From Tetrahymena thermophila SB210 (Eukaryota; Ciliophora; Oligohymenophorea; Hymenostomatida; Tetrahymenidae), in NCBI RefSeq assembly GCF_000189635.1, contig NW_002476212.1, positions 868,001-932,000 of the forward strand: a stretch of 64,000 nt of DNA, written 5' to 3'. This document shows positions 26,379 to 40,240 of this stretch, piece by piece; the first letter of the stretch is position 1; each line of letters opens with the position of its first letter. The notes under the pieces were generated by a model, which worked only from the letters and a program-made list of their open reading frames with translations, was not told the origin of the DNA and did no database searches. A program made the position numbers and the translations under genes.

Positions 26379-28136
26379 TCAAATCATATTTTTAGATTTT
26401 TTAATAAGTTCTAAACTTCTTTATTCATTTTGTTTTTAGTCAAATGCTTTTTTGCAATAATAAATTGCTTTGTTATATTTTTTTTTCATATAATAAGTAG
26501 TGGCTGAATAAAAGTAAAATCTATTAGACTCTAGTTTTTTTTCAGCATCCTTCATCAAAACTTGTGAATTTGAATACTTACGAATTTTGTAATATTGATT
26601 ACTTAAGGAAAAGTAACTTATTTCATTGGGAGATACTTTTAATAATTTTTTAAAGTAAACAATAGCTTCTTTATAATTATTTTAAATGGATTCCATTTCT
26701 CCCAAATAAGTAAGGGACTTGTGATATGTGGGATCAATTTCAAGAGTCTTTAAAAACCATTTTTTAGCTTCTTCGTAATTTCTTTTTAGATAAAAACTTT
26801 TCCCCATGTTATGATAGAGGAATTATTTTTCAGGCTTTATTTCAATAGCTCTGAGATACATCTCCTGAGCTGAAGTATCCATAGTTTAAATGTCATAAAT
26901 TTAACCCAAATTATTCATGCTATATATGTTTTTTGGATTGCAATCTATTGATTTATAATAAAAATGTTTTGCTTTTTCGTATTCCTTTCTTATTTTCGAA
27001 ATATTTCCTAAATTAAAATAACAGATTTCATTATTTGGATTGATTTTCAAAGATTAGCTGCTCCAATATTCTGCTTCATCTAATTAGTTCATAGCATAAT
27101 AACATCTGCTTATCAAAACCAAATACTTATCTATACCTTAATTATTCTAAAGTAATTTAAATAAAATATTCAAAGCTTCTAGGAATTTTTGGTTATCAAA
27201 TTATCTTTTTGCTTCAGCAAACATTTCAATTTCTGCTTCTGATTATTAAGATTCTTTGACTGAATCTATCCATTACTAGGCTGATTAGAAAAAAATCATT
27301 AAGTCATTAAGCCTTGGCCTTTATTATATATCTCTCTATAGAGTTCGCTATAAAAAAAAATTAATCATATAATGAACTTAAAATTATATTTAATAAGAAT
27401 CTATACCCAGAGCAAATTATTTTTATTGTAAATAGCTTGCTCCTGCCATCTCATAGAGACACATGCATATTGACCAAATATTACCTTTTACTGTGAGATT
27501 TTCCTTATAATGTATTTCTTATTAATCGTTTTCTAAAATAAAATCTTCTGGAGGGATAAAAGGTAATTTATAATCTTCAAATTTACTTAAAATAGCAGTC
27601 AATACATTTTTATCTGAATTTTGTTGAGTCTAGAAATATAAAAATTTTACATTCATGTTTTTATCTACAAAAATGCTTTTAAGAGTTGGAATATGCAAGA
27701 ATAGATTTTTAGAATGTAAATAATCAAGTCCTTTGAGCAATTGTATAGTAATGCTAACATATGATTAGTTAAACTAATCTGAATCAGAATGCTACAAAGT
27801 TACATCGTAGAGAGATCTTTCAACACTTTCAAGTAAAATGAAATGGTAGTTTTAAATTATAAAAGAATCAAAGTATTTTAAAATATTTGGATGGTCACAA
27901 TTCCTTAAATCGACTATCATTTCCTCCAGTTTTTTAATTTTATTAGATCTCTAAAATGATTACAAACCCTCAAAAGAATCAATAATAATTGTAAAACTTT
28001 AAGTGCTTGATTTTCCAATCACAATTATTGAAGAATGATTATTGTTACTATAAGAAATACTTTTTTTAATTTAAATTTATTTATGATTATTGAGTAATTC
28101 ATTTACATCTTTTAGATGTTCAAAACTTTAAAAGAT
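26379..28136 (-). pseudogene. pseudokinase-TPR protein (array member 2), start codon apparently lost
   Basis: Near-identical tandem copy of the gene at 28745-30502. One 75-nt intron (27332-27406) leaves 561 codons in frame to TGA 26381-26379. The kinase-like half has CDHPNILKYFDSF and QLLKGLDYLHS, but HIPTLKSIF in place of HRDLKPEN and no DFG. Several TPRs follow. At the position where the sister gene has ATG (30502-30500) this copy has ATC (28136-28134), and I find no other in-frame ATG before the upstream TGA. The next one is GAGGAAATGATAG, well inside the kinase-like part. The rest of the frame is undamaged, so it may be a very recent pseudogene, or use an unseen 5' exon. I class it as a pseudogene with reserve. 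Confidence 0.6.
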
Positions 28137-28744
28137 TTGTTTGTTTGATGAATCTTTTATTTTTATTTATTTTTGTTTATATTTGAGTATCTAACTTTGA
28201 AAATTTTAAAGCAAACAAGAAAGTCAGAAAGATATACATACATACAATCATTAGTTTCTGATAACAAATATTTAATTTGATCAAAAAAAAGGATTTTTGA
28301 AGTTAATTATTTTTAAAATATTATCAAAATTATTTTTCCAAAATGCGATTATTTTATTTAATCAGAAAATAATAAATACTTCAATTTTTCAATGGTTATC
28401 TTTTCTGGCTTTGATTTTAAAATTTACAAATTTTCTTCACATTCATAATTGTTAAAAAAAAACAAGGCTCTTAATTCAAAAATTAGAAAATACATAAATT
28501 TAAAGTATTTATTATAATCTCAAGTATTTTTTATCTATTCTCATTTTGTGATTGATAGATACCTTTTTTACTTATCTTATCTCTATCAGAAATATTTTTT
28601 TATCACATTAAATTTATTTTCTATTCCCACCTTTTAAATTTGTAAATAACATTTGCACATTAAAAAATAAATTATTTAATTCTTTTCAATTTATAAGATT
28701 AAAAGTTTTTAATATCAAAATACATTTAAAAATATTTTATTTAA
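28137..28744. other. spacer within the tandem duplication
   Basis: It carries the 5' flank of array member 2 and the 3' flank of member 3. The part up to about 28440 matches the flank right of 30502 (for example the shared TTTAATTTGATCAAAAAAAA), showing that upstream sequence was copied together with the gene. Confidence 0.6.
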
Positions 28745-30502
28745 TCAAATAAATTTTTTAGACAATCTGATAAATGTTAAACTGTTTTAGTCATTTGATT
28801 TTTAGTCCAATGCTTTTTTGTAATAATAAATTGCTTTTTCATATTATTTTTTGCAATAGTAAGTAGAGGCTAAAATATAGTAAAGATTTTGAGACTTTAG
28901 TTTTTTTTGAGCTTACTAAAAGCAAACTAGTGAATTTGAATACTTACCATTTTTGTAATATTGAGTACCTAAAGAAAAGTAAGTATTTTCATTAGGAGAT
29001 ACTTTTAATGATTTATGAAAATAGACCATTGCTTCTTGATGATTATTCTGAATGAATTCTATTTCTCCCAAATAAGTAAGGGACTTGTGATATGTGGGAT
29101 CAATATCAAGAGTCTTTAAAAACCATTTTTTAGCTTCTTCGTAATTGCTTTGTAGATAAAAGCTTCTCCCCATATTATAATAGAGGAATTGTTTTTCAGG
29201 CTGTATTTCAATAGCTCTGAGATACATCTATTGTGCTTAAGCTTCCATTGATTAAGAGTCATAAATCAAACCCAAATTATTCATGCTATATATGTTTTTT
29301 GGATTGCAATCTATTGATCTCTAAAAAAAATTAATAGCTTTTTCGAAATTCTTTCTAATTTTCCAAATATTTCCTAAATTAAAATAAGAGATATCGTTAT
29401 TTGGATTGATTTTCAAAGATTAGCTGCTCCAATATTCTGATTCATCTAATTAGTTAATAGCACAATAACATCTGCCTATCCAAGCCAAATACTTATCAAT
29501 ACATTAATTACTCTAAAGTAATTTCTGTAAAATATTCAAAGCTTCTAGGTATTTTTAGTTATCAAATTCTTTTTGTACTTCAGCAAACATTTCAATTTCT
29601 GCTTCTGATTACTAAGATTCTTTGATTTAATCTATCCATTACTAGGCTGATTAGAAAAAAACCATTAAGTCATTAAGCTTTGGCCTTTATTATATATCTC
29701 TCTATAGAGTTCGCTACAAAATAAGATTAATCATATAATGAACTTAAAATTATAATTTATAAGAATCTATACCCAGAGCAAATTATTTTTATTGTAAATA
29801 GCTTGCTCCTGCCATCTCATAGAGACACATGCATATTGACCAAATATTACCTTCTACTGTGAGATTTTCCTTATAATGTATTTCTTATTAATCGTTTTCT
29901 AAAATAAAATCTTCTGGAGGGATAAAAGGTAATTTATAATGGTCAAAATAACTTAAAATAGTTGTCAATTCATTTTTATCTGAATTTTGTTGAGTCTAGA
30001 AATATAAAAATTTTACATTCATGTTTTTATCTACAAAAATGCTTTTAAGAGTTGGAATATGCAAGAATAGATTTTTAGAATGTAAATAATCAAGTCCTTT
30101 AAGCAATTGTATAGTAATGTTGAAATATGATTAGTTAAACTAATCTGAACCAGAATGCTACAAAACTACATCGTAGAGCGATCTTTCAACACCTTCAAGT
30201 AAAATGAAATGGTAGTTTTAAATTATAAAAGAATCAAAGTATTTTAAAATATTTGGATGATCACAATTCCTTAAATCGACTATCATTTCCTCCAGTTTTT
30301 TAATTTTATTAGACCTCTAATATGATTACAAACCCTCAAAAGAATCAATAATAATTGTAAAACTTTAAGTGCTTGATTTTCCAATCACAATTTATGAAGA
30401 GTTATTATAATTACAATAAGAAATGCTTTTTGTAATATGTATTTATTTATGATTACAGAGTAATTCATTTACATCTTTTTGATGTTCAAAACTTTAAAAC
30501 AT
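28745..30502 (-). CDS. pseudokinase-TPR protein (array member 3)
   Basis: Predicted 560-residue protein, with one 75-nt intron (29698-29772). The start is ATG 30502-30500, reading MFQSFEHQKDVNELL; the stop is at 28747-28745. The kinase-like half has CDHPNILKYFDSF, a hinge-like FILLE and LLKGLDYLHS, but lacks the HRD aspartate and DFG. The GNIWSICMCLYEM segment corresponds to the DxWSxG helix with Asp replaced by Asn. The second half is TPR repeats, for example NMGRSFYLQSNYEEAKKWF and SLTYLGEIEFIQNNHQEAMV. It lies 2366 bp from member 2 at both ends, so the two copies have the same length with no net insertion. Likely an interaction scaffold; partners unknown. Confidence 0.85.
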
Positions 30503-30906
30503 TTGTTTGCTTGATGAATCTTCTACTTTTATTTATTTTTGTTTATATTTAAGTATCTAACTTTGAAAATTTGAAGCAAATAAGAAATTCAGAAAGATAA
30601 AAAATCATTAGTTTTTGATAATAAATATTTAATTTGATCAAAAAAAAAGGATTTTTGAAGTTAATTATTTTTAAAATATTATCAAAGTTATATTTCCTAA
30701 AACGCTATTATTTTATTTAATCAGAAAATAATAAATACTTCAATCTTTCAATTTTCATTTAGCTTTGATTTTAAAATTTACAAATTTTCTTCTTTTGAGT
30801 TACAGCTCCATCAGCTGATTTTTAAAATAGCAAAGTGCTATAAATTGGAATTAGAAATTACAGTATTTAAATTTATAATTTAAAATTGTTTATTTTATAA
30901 GAATAC

Positions 30907-32390
30907 TCAAAAATAAAGGTCAACAAAAATAATATTAGGATTATTTTATAAATAACTTTAAATATATAAGTTAAAAACTAATCTTTAAAAGATAGCTTAA
31001 TACAATTAACTAAAATACAGCTGTTAGACCTGATCAAAATCTTTAAAGCTTCGTTCTTATTCTAAACTGTTACATTTTAAGTTTAATTTAATGTTTAACT
31101 ATTTATTTAAAAAATAATTTGCTAAGTCTAAGAAGCTATTCATAGATTTTATATAAAATAATTTGATTTCTTTGATTTAAGGTTTGATTGAATATTCTGG
31201 CATATACATTTCTAAATCTTATATTTCTAATTTATGGATATGAACAATCTATCCTCCATATATGGAGTTAAATCTTTTTGCTTATTCAAAATAGTTAAGA
31301 TAGCTCATTTTAATCTCACTCTAACCAAAATAAAATAGTAAAGAAAAATTATCTACCATATTTTTTACTTTCAACATTTTTAAATTTTTGTAAGAAACTT
31401 CACTCCTTTTCTTATATTTGTAAATATTTTAAAGCTGTTTTCTTTCAAGTTAAATATAAACAGGATATTTAATAGTTTTTATTGAGTGTTAGTAGATTTC
31501 AATAATCTTAAATGTAATATCTATCAATAGCAAAGTAAATAAAATAGATTATTCAAGATTAACACTTTTAAGTACAAACTCGTCAATACTATAAACTAAG
31601 AAAACTAATTTTTACAGCATTTGCCCAATAATATAAGTATTTAAAATGCTTATTGGAAGCATCTAATCTTATCTATAATATTAAATATCATCAATTTCTC
31701 TAATATCAACATGGAAGTGTAAAAAAAAGAGAATTGAATGAATGAAATATTTAGATACATGAGACTAATATATTGATTTCTCCATCTTACTTTGAAGATT
31801 CAAAATAAATAGCAATATAAAGACAGATAAACCTAAGAAGCTGTAGATATAAGTATTTCTTTATATCAAAAAGGATAAGTAAACGTAATAAATCATCAAA
31901 CTAAGGCTAGATTTTAGAATACTTATTAGTGGCACTTAGAAAAAAAAGTTTATTTATTGCAGCCACACTTCTAATTATTATAGACTCTAACATAAGTAGA
32001 AAACAGGCAAGGATGATAGGCAAAAAAGAAATAAATTAAACTAGTAAGAGTAAAAAAAAATCACTAGCACTAAAGTAAAGATGATTGAATTAATATATTT
32101 CTTAAAATCAAAATAATCTAAAAAATGAAAAATATCAAAACCATATTTTTTTGAGATAAAAAATAGGAATCCTTCCTCTACAAACAGCAAAAGCGAAAAA
32201 TATTTTAAAATTTTATCCCAAGCACTTAATCTACTTTATAAATTTATCTATTAAAGGTGGCCTTCTATGTATATTAAAAATAAAAATTTCCGTACTAAAA
32301 AGAATAGAGTTAGCAAGATGTAATATAAGACAATATTCTTTTCCTATTTAATAAAATTTTTATTATACTTAAAAAATTATTTAAAGAATT
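30907..32390 (-). CDS. multi-pass membrane protein, 5' end and one intron unresolved
   Basis: Ciliate-code translation gives several hydrophobic stretches: KILKYFSLLLFVEEGFLFF (about 32190), SIIFTLVLVIFF (about 32070) and YSFLGLSVFILLFILNL (about 31800). A mostly cytosolic-looking C-terminal region follows, with a further hydrophobic LFTLLLIDITFKII (about 31520), and ends at TGA 30909-30907. Near 32040 the frame changes. It can be rejoined by a GT..AG intron of about 57 nt starting near 31993, or by other choices, so the transmembrane order there is uncertain. No start codon was found. I do not recognise the family; a channel, receptor or sensor are all possible. Confidence 0.5.
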
Positions 32391-33173
32391 ACCTTTATAA
32401 AGCTCTATAAAATAATAACTATAAAAATAGTATTTATTTTATTTAAGCAGTGAGTTATTACTTTAAAATAGTTATTTAATTTAGACATTTATTTATTTAT
32501 TAAATAATTATAATTTATTTATTAACAATTAATTATTTCATTAATGATACTTTTATAAAAGATTATAGAAATAAATGTCTCAAAATGTCTTTTTTGATGT
32601 TTCGTTTTTAAAATAATAAAATCAAAATTGATAAGATTGTTTAGATTTATCTAAAAGATCAAATATACAAATTTAAAATATTTATTAGTGAATTATGAAA
32701 TCTGTTTGCCAATAAATATAAAATCTAAATTTCTTATCATGCTATTTTCTGTTTAAAATACCCAAATCAAATTTTATAAGATTTATAAATTCATACTTTC
32801 TGAGGAATTATTTTTGATATTGCTAGAAATAAAAATATAAATAAAGAGATTTTATAAATTCAGTAATGAATAAGTTAAAAATGATATAAAAAATATCTAT
32901 TATAAAAATAAATTTTAAATCCAAATCAAATATTTTGTCGATTTTAAGACAAAAAAAAAAATTTCTTAAAAAAACACTAAAAATTCTTATTTGATTTATT
33001 TGATGAATTTTATTTTTTTTTAAATGCTTACAAATTATTAAGAATAGAATTAAATCGAATAATATAAAATCTGATGAAATTAAATTAGCAAACATGCAAT
33101 AAAATAGAATTAAAAACATAGTTTTGATTATAAAAATAAATTCTTACATAAAAGAATATATATTTTTAGAGAA
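32391..33173. other. gene-free AT-rich spacer
   Basis: I see no sustained frame on either strand. It lies between two minus-strand genes and should include the promoter of the membrane-protein gene and the 3' end of the LRR transcript. Confidence 0.4.
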
Positions 33174-36100
33174 TCATTTAATTAAAACTAACCTTAAATT
33201 CTTTCTTTTTAATAGCGATAATACTTTATAGTGATAATTTAGATAACTCTTATTCATGTCAAGATACTTCAAATTATGCATATTCTTTAATTAAAACTTC
33301 TAATCATGATTATAATAAGATATGAAATTTATGTTTAAATAATATAATTTGTCTAAGCATTAAAGGAATTAAGCCATTTCTTTAATCAAATTATGAAATT
33401 TTCCACTAATCTAAATAGTAAGCTTATTCATATTATGAAATAAATTAAGAGTGTTAATAAATTCTCTTAAAACTTCAAAATTATTAATCTTTTCATAATT
33501 TAATAAAACATTTAATTCTTGAATTAAGGCTTATTGTTAGGAATTGTCATTTAGCTTTATTTGACAACATTTATTTATTTGAATGTTTTAAATTTTTACA
33601 TTCTAATATTTTAAATTTGGTAATTAATCTAAAATTTCAATTAATAAAACATTAAATTTATCACTCAAATCAATCTCTATATTTTCTAGCTTTTTTAGTT
33701 TCGTTATACAATTAGATATTGACTGAACTCCAATTTTCCCCAAGCTAGCTTTAAAATCTATATTAAGTTTAAGGCATACTAAATTTTGTAATAATGGAAG
33801 TGTTTTTAAAAAAGCTTTATTTAATTCAAAATTTTTTTATTCATCTTAATTCTGTATCTAAAAAGTAAAACACTTTAAGTTAACGAGTTTAGATAAATTA
33901 ATATCTAGAATTTGTTGTAAACTGAACAAATTATTTTTTTGGTTATCAATTTTAATTTGTAATTCACTTAGACAGTTATTAATTTTAATGCCTTCAGTTA
34001 ATAAATTGGCTAAATTTTTAAAAGAAAATTCATTATCTCTTTGTACTGTGAGACTTAAACTTTATAGTTAATGTAAGTTATTAATGCCATTTATAAAATT
34101 AGAAAATCCTTCTCTTTTAATTTAGCTTTTACTACCAATTTCAAAGACTAGATTATTTAGGTTTTATAAAAAGGAAAGGGCTTTAGAAAAGCTTATAATT
34201 CCAATATCTTCAATAATGTTATTTTCATAAGATTTAATTTCAATTTTTTGAAGATTAGTCATAAGACTAATGCTTTTACTTAGTTCTATAATACTCAACT
34301 TTGACATTGCTGAAGAATTTGAATGATAAATAATTTGCTTCAAGTTTTTAAAACTAGCTAAGCCTTTGCAAAATTCAACACATCCTTAAGCTTAATCAAA
34401 AAAATACTAATTTACTGAAAAGCTTAATTAACTAATAATCCCTTTTTCTCTTTCAAATTGAAGAAAATCAAAGTATTTAAGCTATAAATTTTAAGGCTGA
34501 ATTAAGGGAAGGTGGTTTAATAACAAAAGATATATTAAGCTCCCATAACTTTCAACTTACAAATTTAATTTTTGTAAATTTTTTAGATTTTTTATTCCTT
34601 CAAAAACTTCTTTTGATCCTGTAATTTAAATATCGTTATAAGCATCAATTTGGAGGTGTAGTTCTTCTAATTACTTTAAATTACTCAATCCTTACCCTAA
34701 ATTAATACCTCCCACTTCATCTATATTATTTGATCGTCCAATAATAAGCTTTAATGTTATTAGGTTTTAAAGCTAACCAATAGATAAGCTTAATGAAGAA
34801 AGGCCAATAGAATGAATGCTTGCAAAATCAGCAAATAGCAAAGTAAGATAATTTAACCATTTTAGGGTTTCAATTCCTTTAGATAAGCCAAATGCACCTT
34901 ATGCTTCAATACTATTGCACTATAAATCAAGAAAAAGATTCTTCAAATTTTTAAGTTATTTTAAAGCTTCGCCTAAAGCTTCTACTCCTTATTGCTTTAT
35001 TTATTTGTTTTTTGGAATCTTCAATTACAAATTTTGAACTACTTAGTCATTTTCAATTTTCTCGCTTTACATTTAAAAATCAGGAATGCAATTTTAAATA
35101 ATTTAAGTCTACAACAAATTATTCGCAATCAAACTAAGTAGATAAATATTTGCTATATCTCCAATACCAAATTTTATTATTTTTAATTAATTTTAGTTTT
35201 TTATTTTATTTCCATGAAATTATTACTTTTATTATAAGTACATCAATGCATCCACTATGCTCTTTACACCTTTCAGACAAATAGAATTATCTGAATGCAG
35301 TTCAATATCTAATTCAGTTAAATTTATCAAATTTTTTAAACTTTATCCTATCTCATAGCCACCTTCTTCTTTTATGTTATTTCCCTTTGATATTTTAATT
35401 TTCAGAATAGTAAGTTTTGTGAGATTAGCCAAGCAATTCCCAATAGAAATACCTCCTAATTACTTAATGTTGTTATCGAATTCATAAATAAGAGAAAGTT
35501 CCTTTAAGTTTATGAGCTATGCTATTCCATTATTAATTTTTTAAGCACCCTAGCATTAAATGTTATTATTGCCTATTTAAATACTTAGCTATTCAATTGA
35601 TTTCAAGTATTAAATAGCTTCACCTATGTATAAAGCTCCTTAATAACCTAAATTATTCTGTTAAATAACTAAATTAAGTTATTTTAATTGAGCAAATTAT
35701 TATAAAATTTCTGAAAAATAAAAAGCTCCTTCAGATCCTAAATTTAATTTTTAAACACATAGACTAAGCTTAACTAATTTATTATCTTGCTTAACATATT
35801 GTAAATCTTTAATAAAATTTTCAAAACTAAAATTAATATTCAAAGACTCTTGTAAAAAATAGAGCAATAATATTGTGCTAGGTTCATCAATTGAAATAGA
35901 TGCACTTTATAAATATTTTAATTATTTTATATTATCTTTTATCTTTTAAACAGAAGAAAAACCAATAAAATTTTATTCTTAAATTTTTAAGTTAATATTT
36001 TTTAATTAATTTAAATAAATTAAGCTATCAGCTATCGATTAACATCCTCTGCTTTAAATATTATTTGCTTTTCCAATTTATAAATTTAAAGCATAAATAT

Positions 36101-39100
36101 TAGTCAAATTTTAAATACTTTGTCCTAAAACAAAAGCTCCTTGCTCATCAATTTTATTTTATTCAAATATTTCTATGCTCAGTTCATTTAATAACTTTAA
36201 ATCTTTTAATCCTTCAAATATTCTTACAGCTCTTTCTGAATCAAGATTATTTTCTTTAAATTCTAAATTTAATTTCTTCAAATTACTTAAACTATTTAAA
36301 GTTTCACCTAAATAACCAGATGATTCGAGGTCTAAAATATTACATTTAAAATATAATTTTAAATTTTCTAAATAAATGAAAGTCTGTAAACCTACACTAA
36401 ATCCTTATAGATATAAATTTTTTTAATTGTGGAACTAAAATTCGATATCTAATTCTGTAATGTTTTAATTTATCGAATTTATATTTTTTATTTAAAATTA
36501 ATCTTAAAATTGTTTTTTACTAATTAAGTCATAAAATTCTTGAAACAAAGATATAAAAAAGGATTTGTAAGGAGAGTTGATATTTAATTTTAATTCCTTC
36601 ATTGTTTTTTACTTGCTTTTTAAATTTTCAATAAAAGCTTTAAAACAATCTAAGCTAAGTTCAGTAGTTTAATCAATCTGGAAATTTAATTACTCTAAAT
36701 TATTTAAATCTTTTAAGGAGTTAGCAAAAGACAGAATAGCTAAAGAATTTATTGTGTTTCCCTTCATAATTTTAACTTTAAGAATTTTAAGGAAAAAATT
36801 GTTCTTTATCCCTTCAGATAATTATATCAGACATTCTGAAAAAAATTAATTGCTTTCATTAATTTTAAATTCTAAAATTTCAAGGTCTTTTAAAGCACAA
36901 ATAGACTTAGCAAGCATCGTGGCTCCATTGATATTTAAATTATTCTCTCTATCAATTTTAATTAATAGATGTTTTAAATTCATTTAATTAGTTATTCCTT
37001 AGCCTATTTTTAATGCACCACTCTCACTTATTTTATTTTATCCTCTAAGGTTAATTGTTAATTGAATCAAGTTAGTAAGATCATTCAAAAATTATCCAAA
37101 CATTATTACTGAATTTTCATCTTTTAGAAAATCTTTTAAATTTAATTATAAGTTTTTAAGATCAGTTAAAGTTTTTATACCTTTTAGCATACATTAAGCA
37201 TCAACTTATTCATTGTTAGTTCTTAAATGAATAGATTAAACTGAGTGATCTTAGATATTTTTTACGAAGTACAGTGAAGGTAAGCAAGATAGTTAAAATG
37301 TTTTTGAATTAATTAAAGGAAGATTCTATATCAAAGAAACTAAATAAACACTTGCTAATTCTGTAAAGTAGAGTTTAATTTCAGAAATTTTTGCTAGGTT
37401 TTTAATTCCATTTTGCAAATACTCAAATCCTTCTTATCCAATTTATGATTTTTCAAATATAAAATTAAGCTTTTATATATTTTTTAAGTTTACTAAAGCT
37501 TGTCCTAAGCATTTTGCACTTTTTGAACATATAAGGTTACCTTCTTTGAAAGTTAAAGATAGTTGTTTTAAATTTATTTAATTCGCAAGGGAATCTGAAA
37601 AGGCTTAAAAACTATCAAAATTAATTAAATTATTTACTGCAAACGATATTTTTAAGCATTCTAATTATTATATTTACTTAAACAGTAAACCAAGTTGCAT
37701 CAAACATAAATTTTAGTACATAGAACTCTGCTCTAATATTAATTTGAGGTTGATCAAATTTTTTAGTGAGTTGAAAGGCTAATTTAATATTTCCAAGCAA
37801 GGCTATTCAAACTTTTTATTAACTAAATATGTTACTGATAGTTTTTCTAGATTTTTTATATCCCTCAAATATTAAATGAGATCTAAATTTTCTATTTTTT
37901 CAAATTAATCTATTCTCACAATTAATACTAAGATCTTTAATTAAGTCAATTTTTGAATAGCCAACAATAAACATTTTAATCCAACTAAACTTATCAAATT
38001 CTCAGAAGAAAGATCTAACTTAAATATTTCTAATTAGGTAAATTATTAAATTCCCATTTATAGCTAATAAACATCCTGAAGAGTAGTAATATTATTTTTA
38101 ATTTGAAACTTTAATTTAAGACTTTTTAAGGTAAGCAATTAAGCAAAGCATTTTCCGATATAGCCTAAAGAAGCAAATTTGCTGCATATATATAAGTCAA
38201 GATATTTTAGATTTTTAAGTCCTTAAAAAGACCTAGTAAATAGTTATTCTAAATCTTTACAATAATTCAAATTTTTTATTTGGAGTTATAAATTTTAAAT
38301 TTAATTATTGTATCTCAAACCTTCTGATAGCCTAAACATTTGAACTAAGTCTACATTATTTATATCAATTTTTAAATTAATACTTTTTTTATTAAAGTAA
38401 TAAAATCCTCCACCAAATTTTAAACGTTTATTAGATAATTCAGATTTGAATGAAAGATGAGATTCATTTAATTAGTCTAGCTATGTGACAACTAACCCTA
38501 AATTTTTTAAACTGTCATCATCAATATAGTTTTAATACCCTATATAAAGATTCAAATTTTTTAATTTTGTTAAAAATTTTAAGCCCTAACTTATGTAATT
38601 TAATCCATCTCCTGTAATGTTATTATCTGAGCCTATATTAATGATTAAAAACTCTAAATTTTTTTAATTTTATAGTATTACACCTAAGCTTTAAGCACCT
38701 TCTTTACCTATTTTAGATTGCCATCCTAACGAAATGTTTAATTATTTTAAATTTGGTATGAACTATAAAGCACTCTCTACTTTCTTCATGAAAGAAGAAC
38801 CTAAATTAACATTTCTTTAAAAGCTTAAAATAAGAGTTTCCAAATTTATTAAAGTTTTAATTCCTTCCATCAGAAATGATATTCCATCTAAAATATTATT
38901 TCTACAAATACAAAAAGACAAAGATTTCAAAATTTTTAATTTTTCAAAGATTTCTCCAAATGATTTTATACCATTTGTATCAATTTCATTCAATCCTTGT
39001 ATTTCAATAGATAAATCTATTATATTATTTTATTTACCAATACTTTAACTTATTTTTGATAATCCTAAGGAACTTAGATTATTATTCTAACTAAACACAA

Positions 39101-39278
39101 GTTTTAAACTTTCTAATTATTAAATTTATTCAATGAAATTCGAAATAACTGTAGCTCCTTTATCTCCAATAAATAAATCCTTCTGAAATTATATATTGAT
39201 TACTTTATTATATTCAATTAAATGTATTTCTTTTAATGATTTTAAAACAATCGATTGATTCTTTAAGTTTGATTACAT
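33174..39278 (-). CDS. giant single-exon LRR protein, 2034 residues
   Basis: From ATG at 39278-39276 to TGA at 33176-33174 the span is exactly 2035 codons, with the same frame at both ends and at the internal points I translated, so it appears intronless. Almost the whole protein is leucine-rich repeats of the ribonuclease-inhibitor-like style: KILKSLSFCI, GISFLMEGIKTLINLETL, GKEGAQSLGVIL, GDGLNYISQGLKFLTKLKNL. Repeat spacing is irregular. There is no signal peptide, membrane segment or other domain that I can see. LRR arrays form solenoids that bind proteins; the ligand is unknown. It contrasts with the exon-per-repeat LRR genes in this window. I did not read every codon, so a small intron of length divisible by three cannot be excluded. 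Confidence 0.75.
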
Positions 39279-40240
39279 TTTGTTTATTGATTAAAATATT
39301 TTCTTTTTCTAACTTAATATTTTTAATCTAATTTTTTTATTTAAAAACAATTTTATTATTTTAATTGAACTAGTTTTTTATTTACAATTAATTATTAAAA
39401 TTAAACTAATTAAGCTCCAACAAAATAACTATTATTTCAATTCATATATAAAAGCAGAAATTAAAAACAAAAATTAAAGAGTTAACACTAAAAAAAGTTT
39501 TGATGATTTAATGAAAAGTTCTATTATGAACTAAATTTATTTACAAAGATTATTTTGTTTAATAGAAATAAAAATTGAAGCGAAAATATTAGGAGTTAGA
39601 TTTTTAAGAAAATAAATAAAGTAAAAATTTGTTTTAATTTTAAAAACAAGAATTGACTTAATTATCTCAGCTTCTTTATTATATAATTGCACTTATTAAT
39701 TTTTAATAAAAGATTTTTTTAGAAAACTTTGATTTAATTTCTATGTCAGATAGGTAATCGGTTTAATAAATTTTTTTTTCGATAAAGATATTCATAAACA
39801 AAAAAACAAATCTATTGATTTGAGATTAAAGAGTTATTTTATGGTGAGAGTAATATTAAGAAAATTTTAATTAAACCTTAATTGAAATCTTGATTACACA
39901 ATTTAAACTGGCATTTTTTGTCTAGCAGAAGTATTTTATAAAAATATACATAGTTTATATTGATTATAATTATCAAGATAAGGAGTAAACATAATCAATA
40001 TAGAGTGTAAGAGCACTTTAAATAAGTAATCAAATAAATCTATATAGATCTAAAGCTTTTTTAAAATTAATTAATTTTTATTTTTTCATGTGATTGAAGA
40101 ATTTTTCGAGAACTTTTTTTTTTGGGTTAGATTAAAAGAATAAAACAAAGAATCCGATAAATTAATTTGAAAACTTTATATGAAAATAAATAGCAAACAC
40201 TTAAGATTTTATATATTCAAAATTTATTTTTATTGGTTAA
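39279..40240. other. gene-free AT-rich spacer
   Basis: No coding frame or structured RNA recognised. It should contain the promoter of the giant LRR gene and the 3' end of the DOPA-dioxygenase-like transcript. Confidence 0.4.

Larger units (their letters stand above)
26379..30800. repeat. 2.37-kb direct tandem duplication containing a gene
   Basis: Member 2 plus its right flank (26379-about 28440) and member 3 plus its right flank (28745-about 30800) are direct repeats with period 2366. Identity is high over the coding region, intron and about 300 bp upstream. Differences are mostly substitutions, with a few small indels in the flank. The more diverged member 1 shows that the array grew in steps. 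Confidence 0.85.

Noticed and set aside
31990-32060. Apparent frameshift in the membrane-protein gene at an A9 run
   Set aside because: Both frames are hydrophobic here and an ordinary intron can rejoin them. The exact model is unresolved, but a frameshift is not required.
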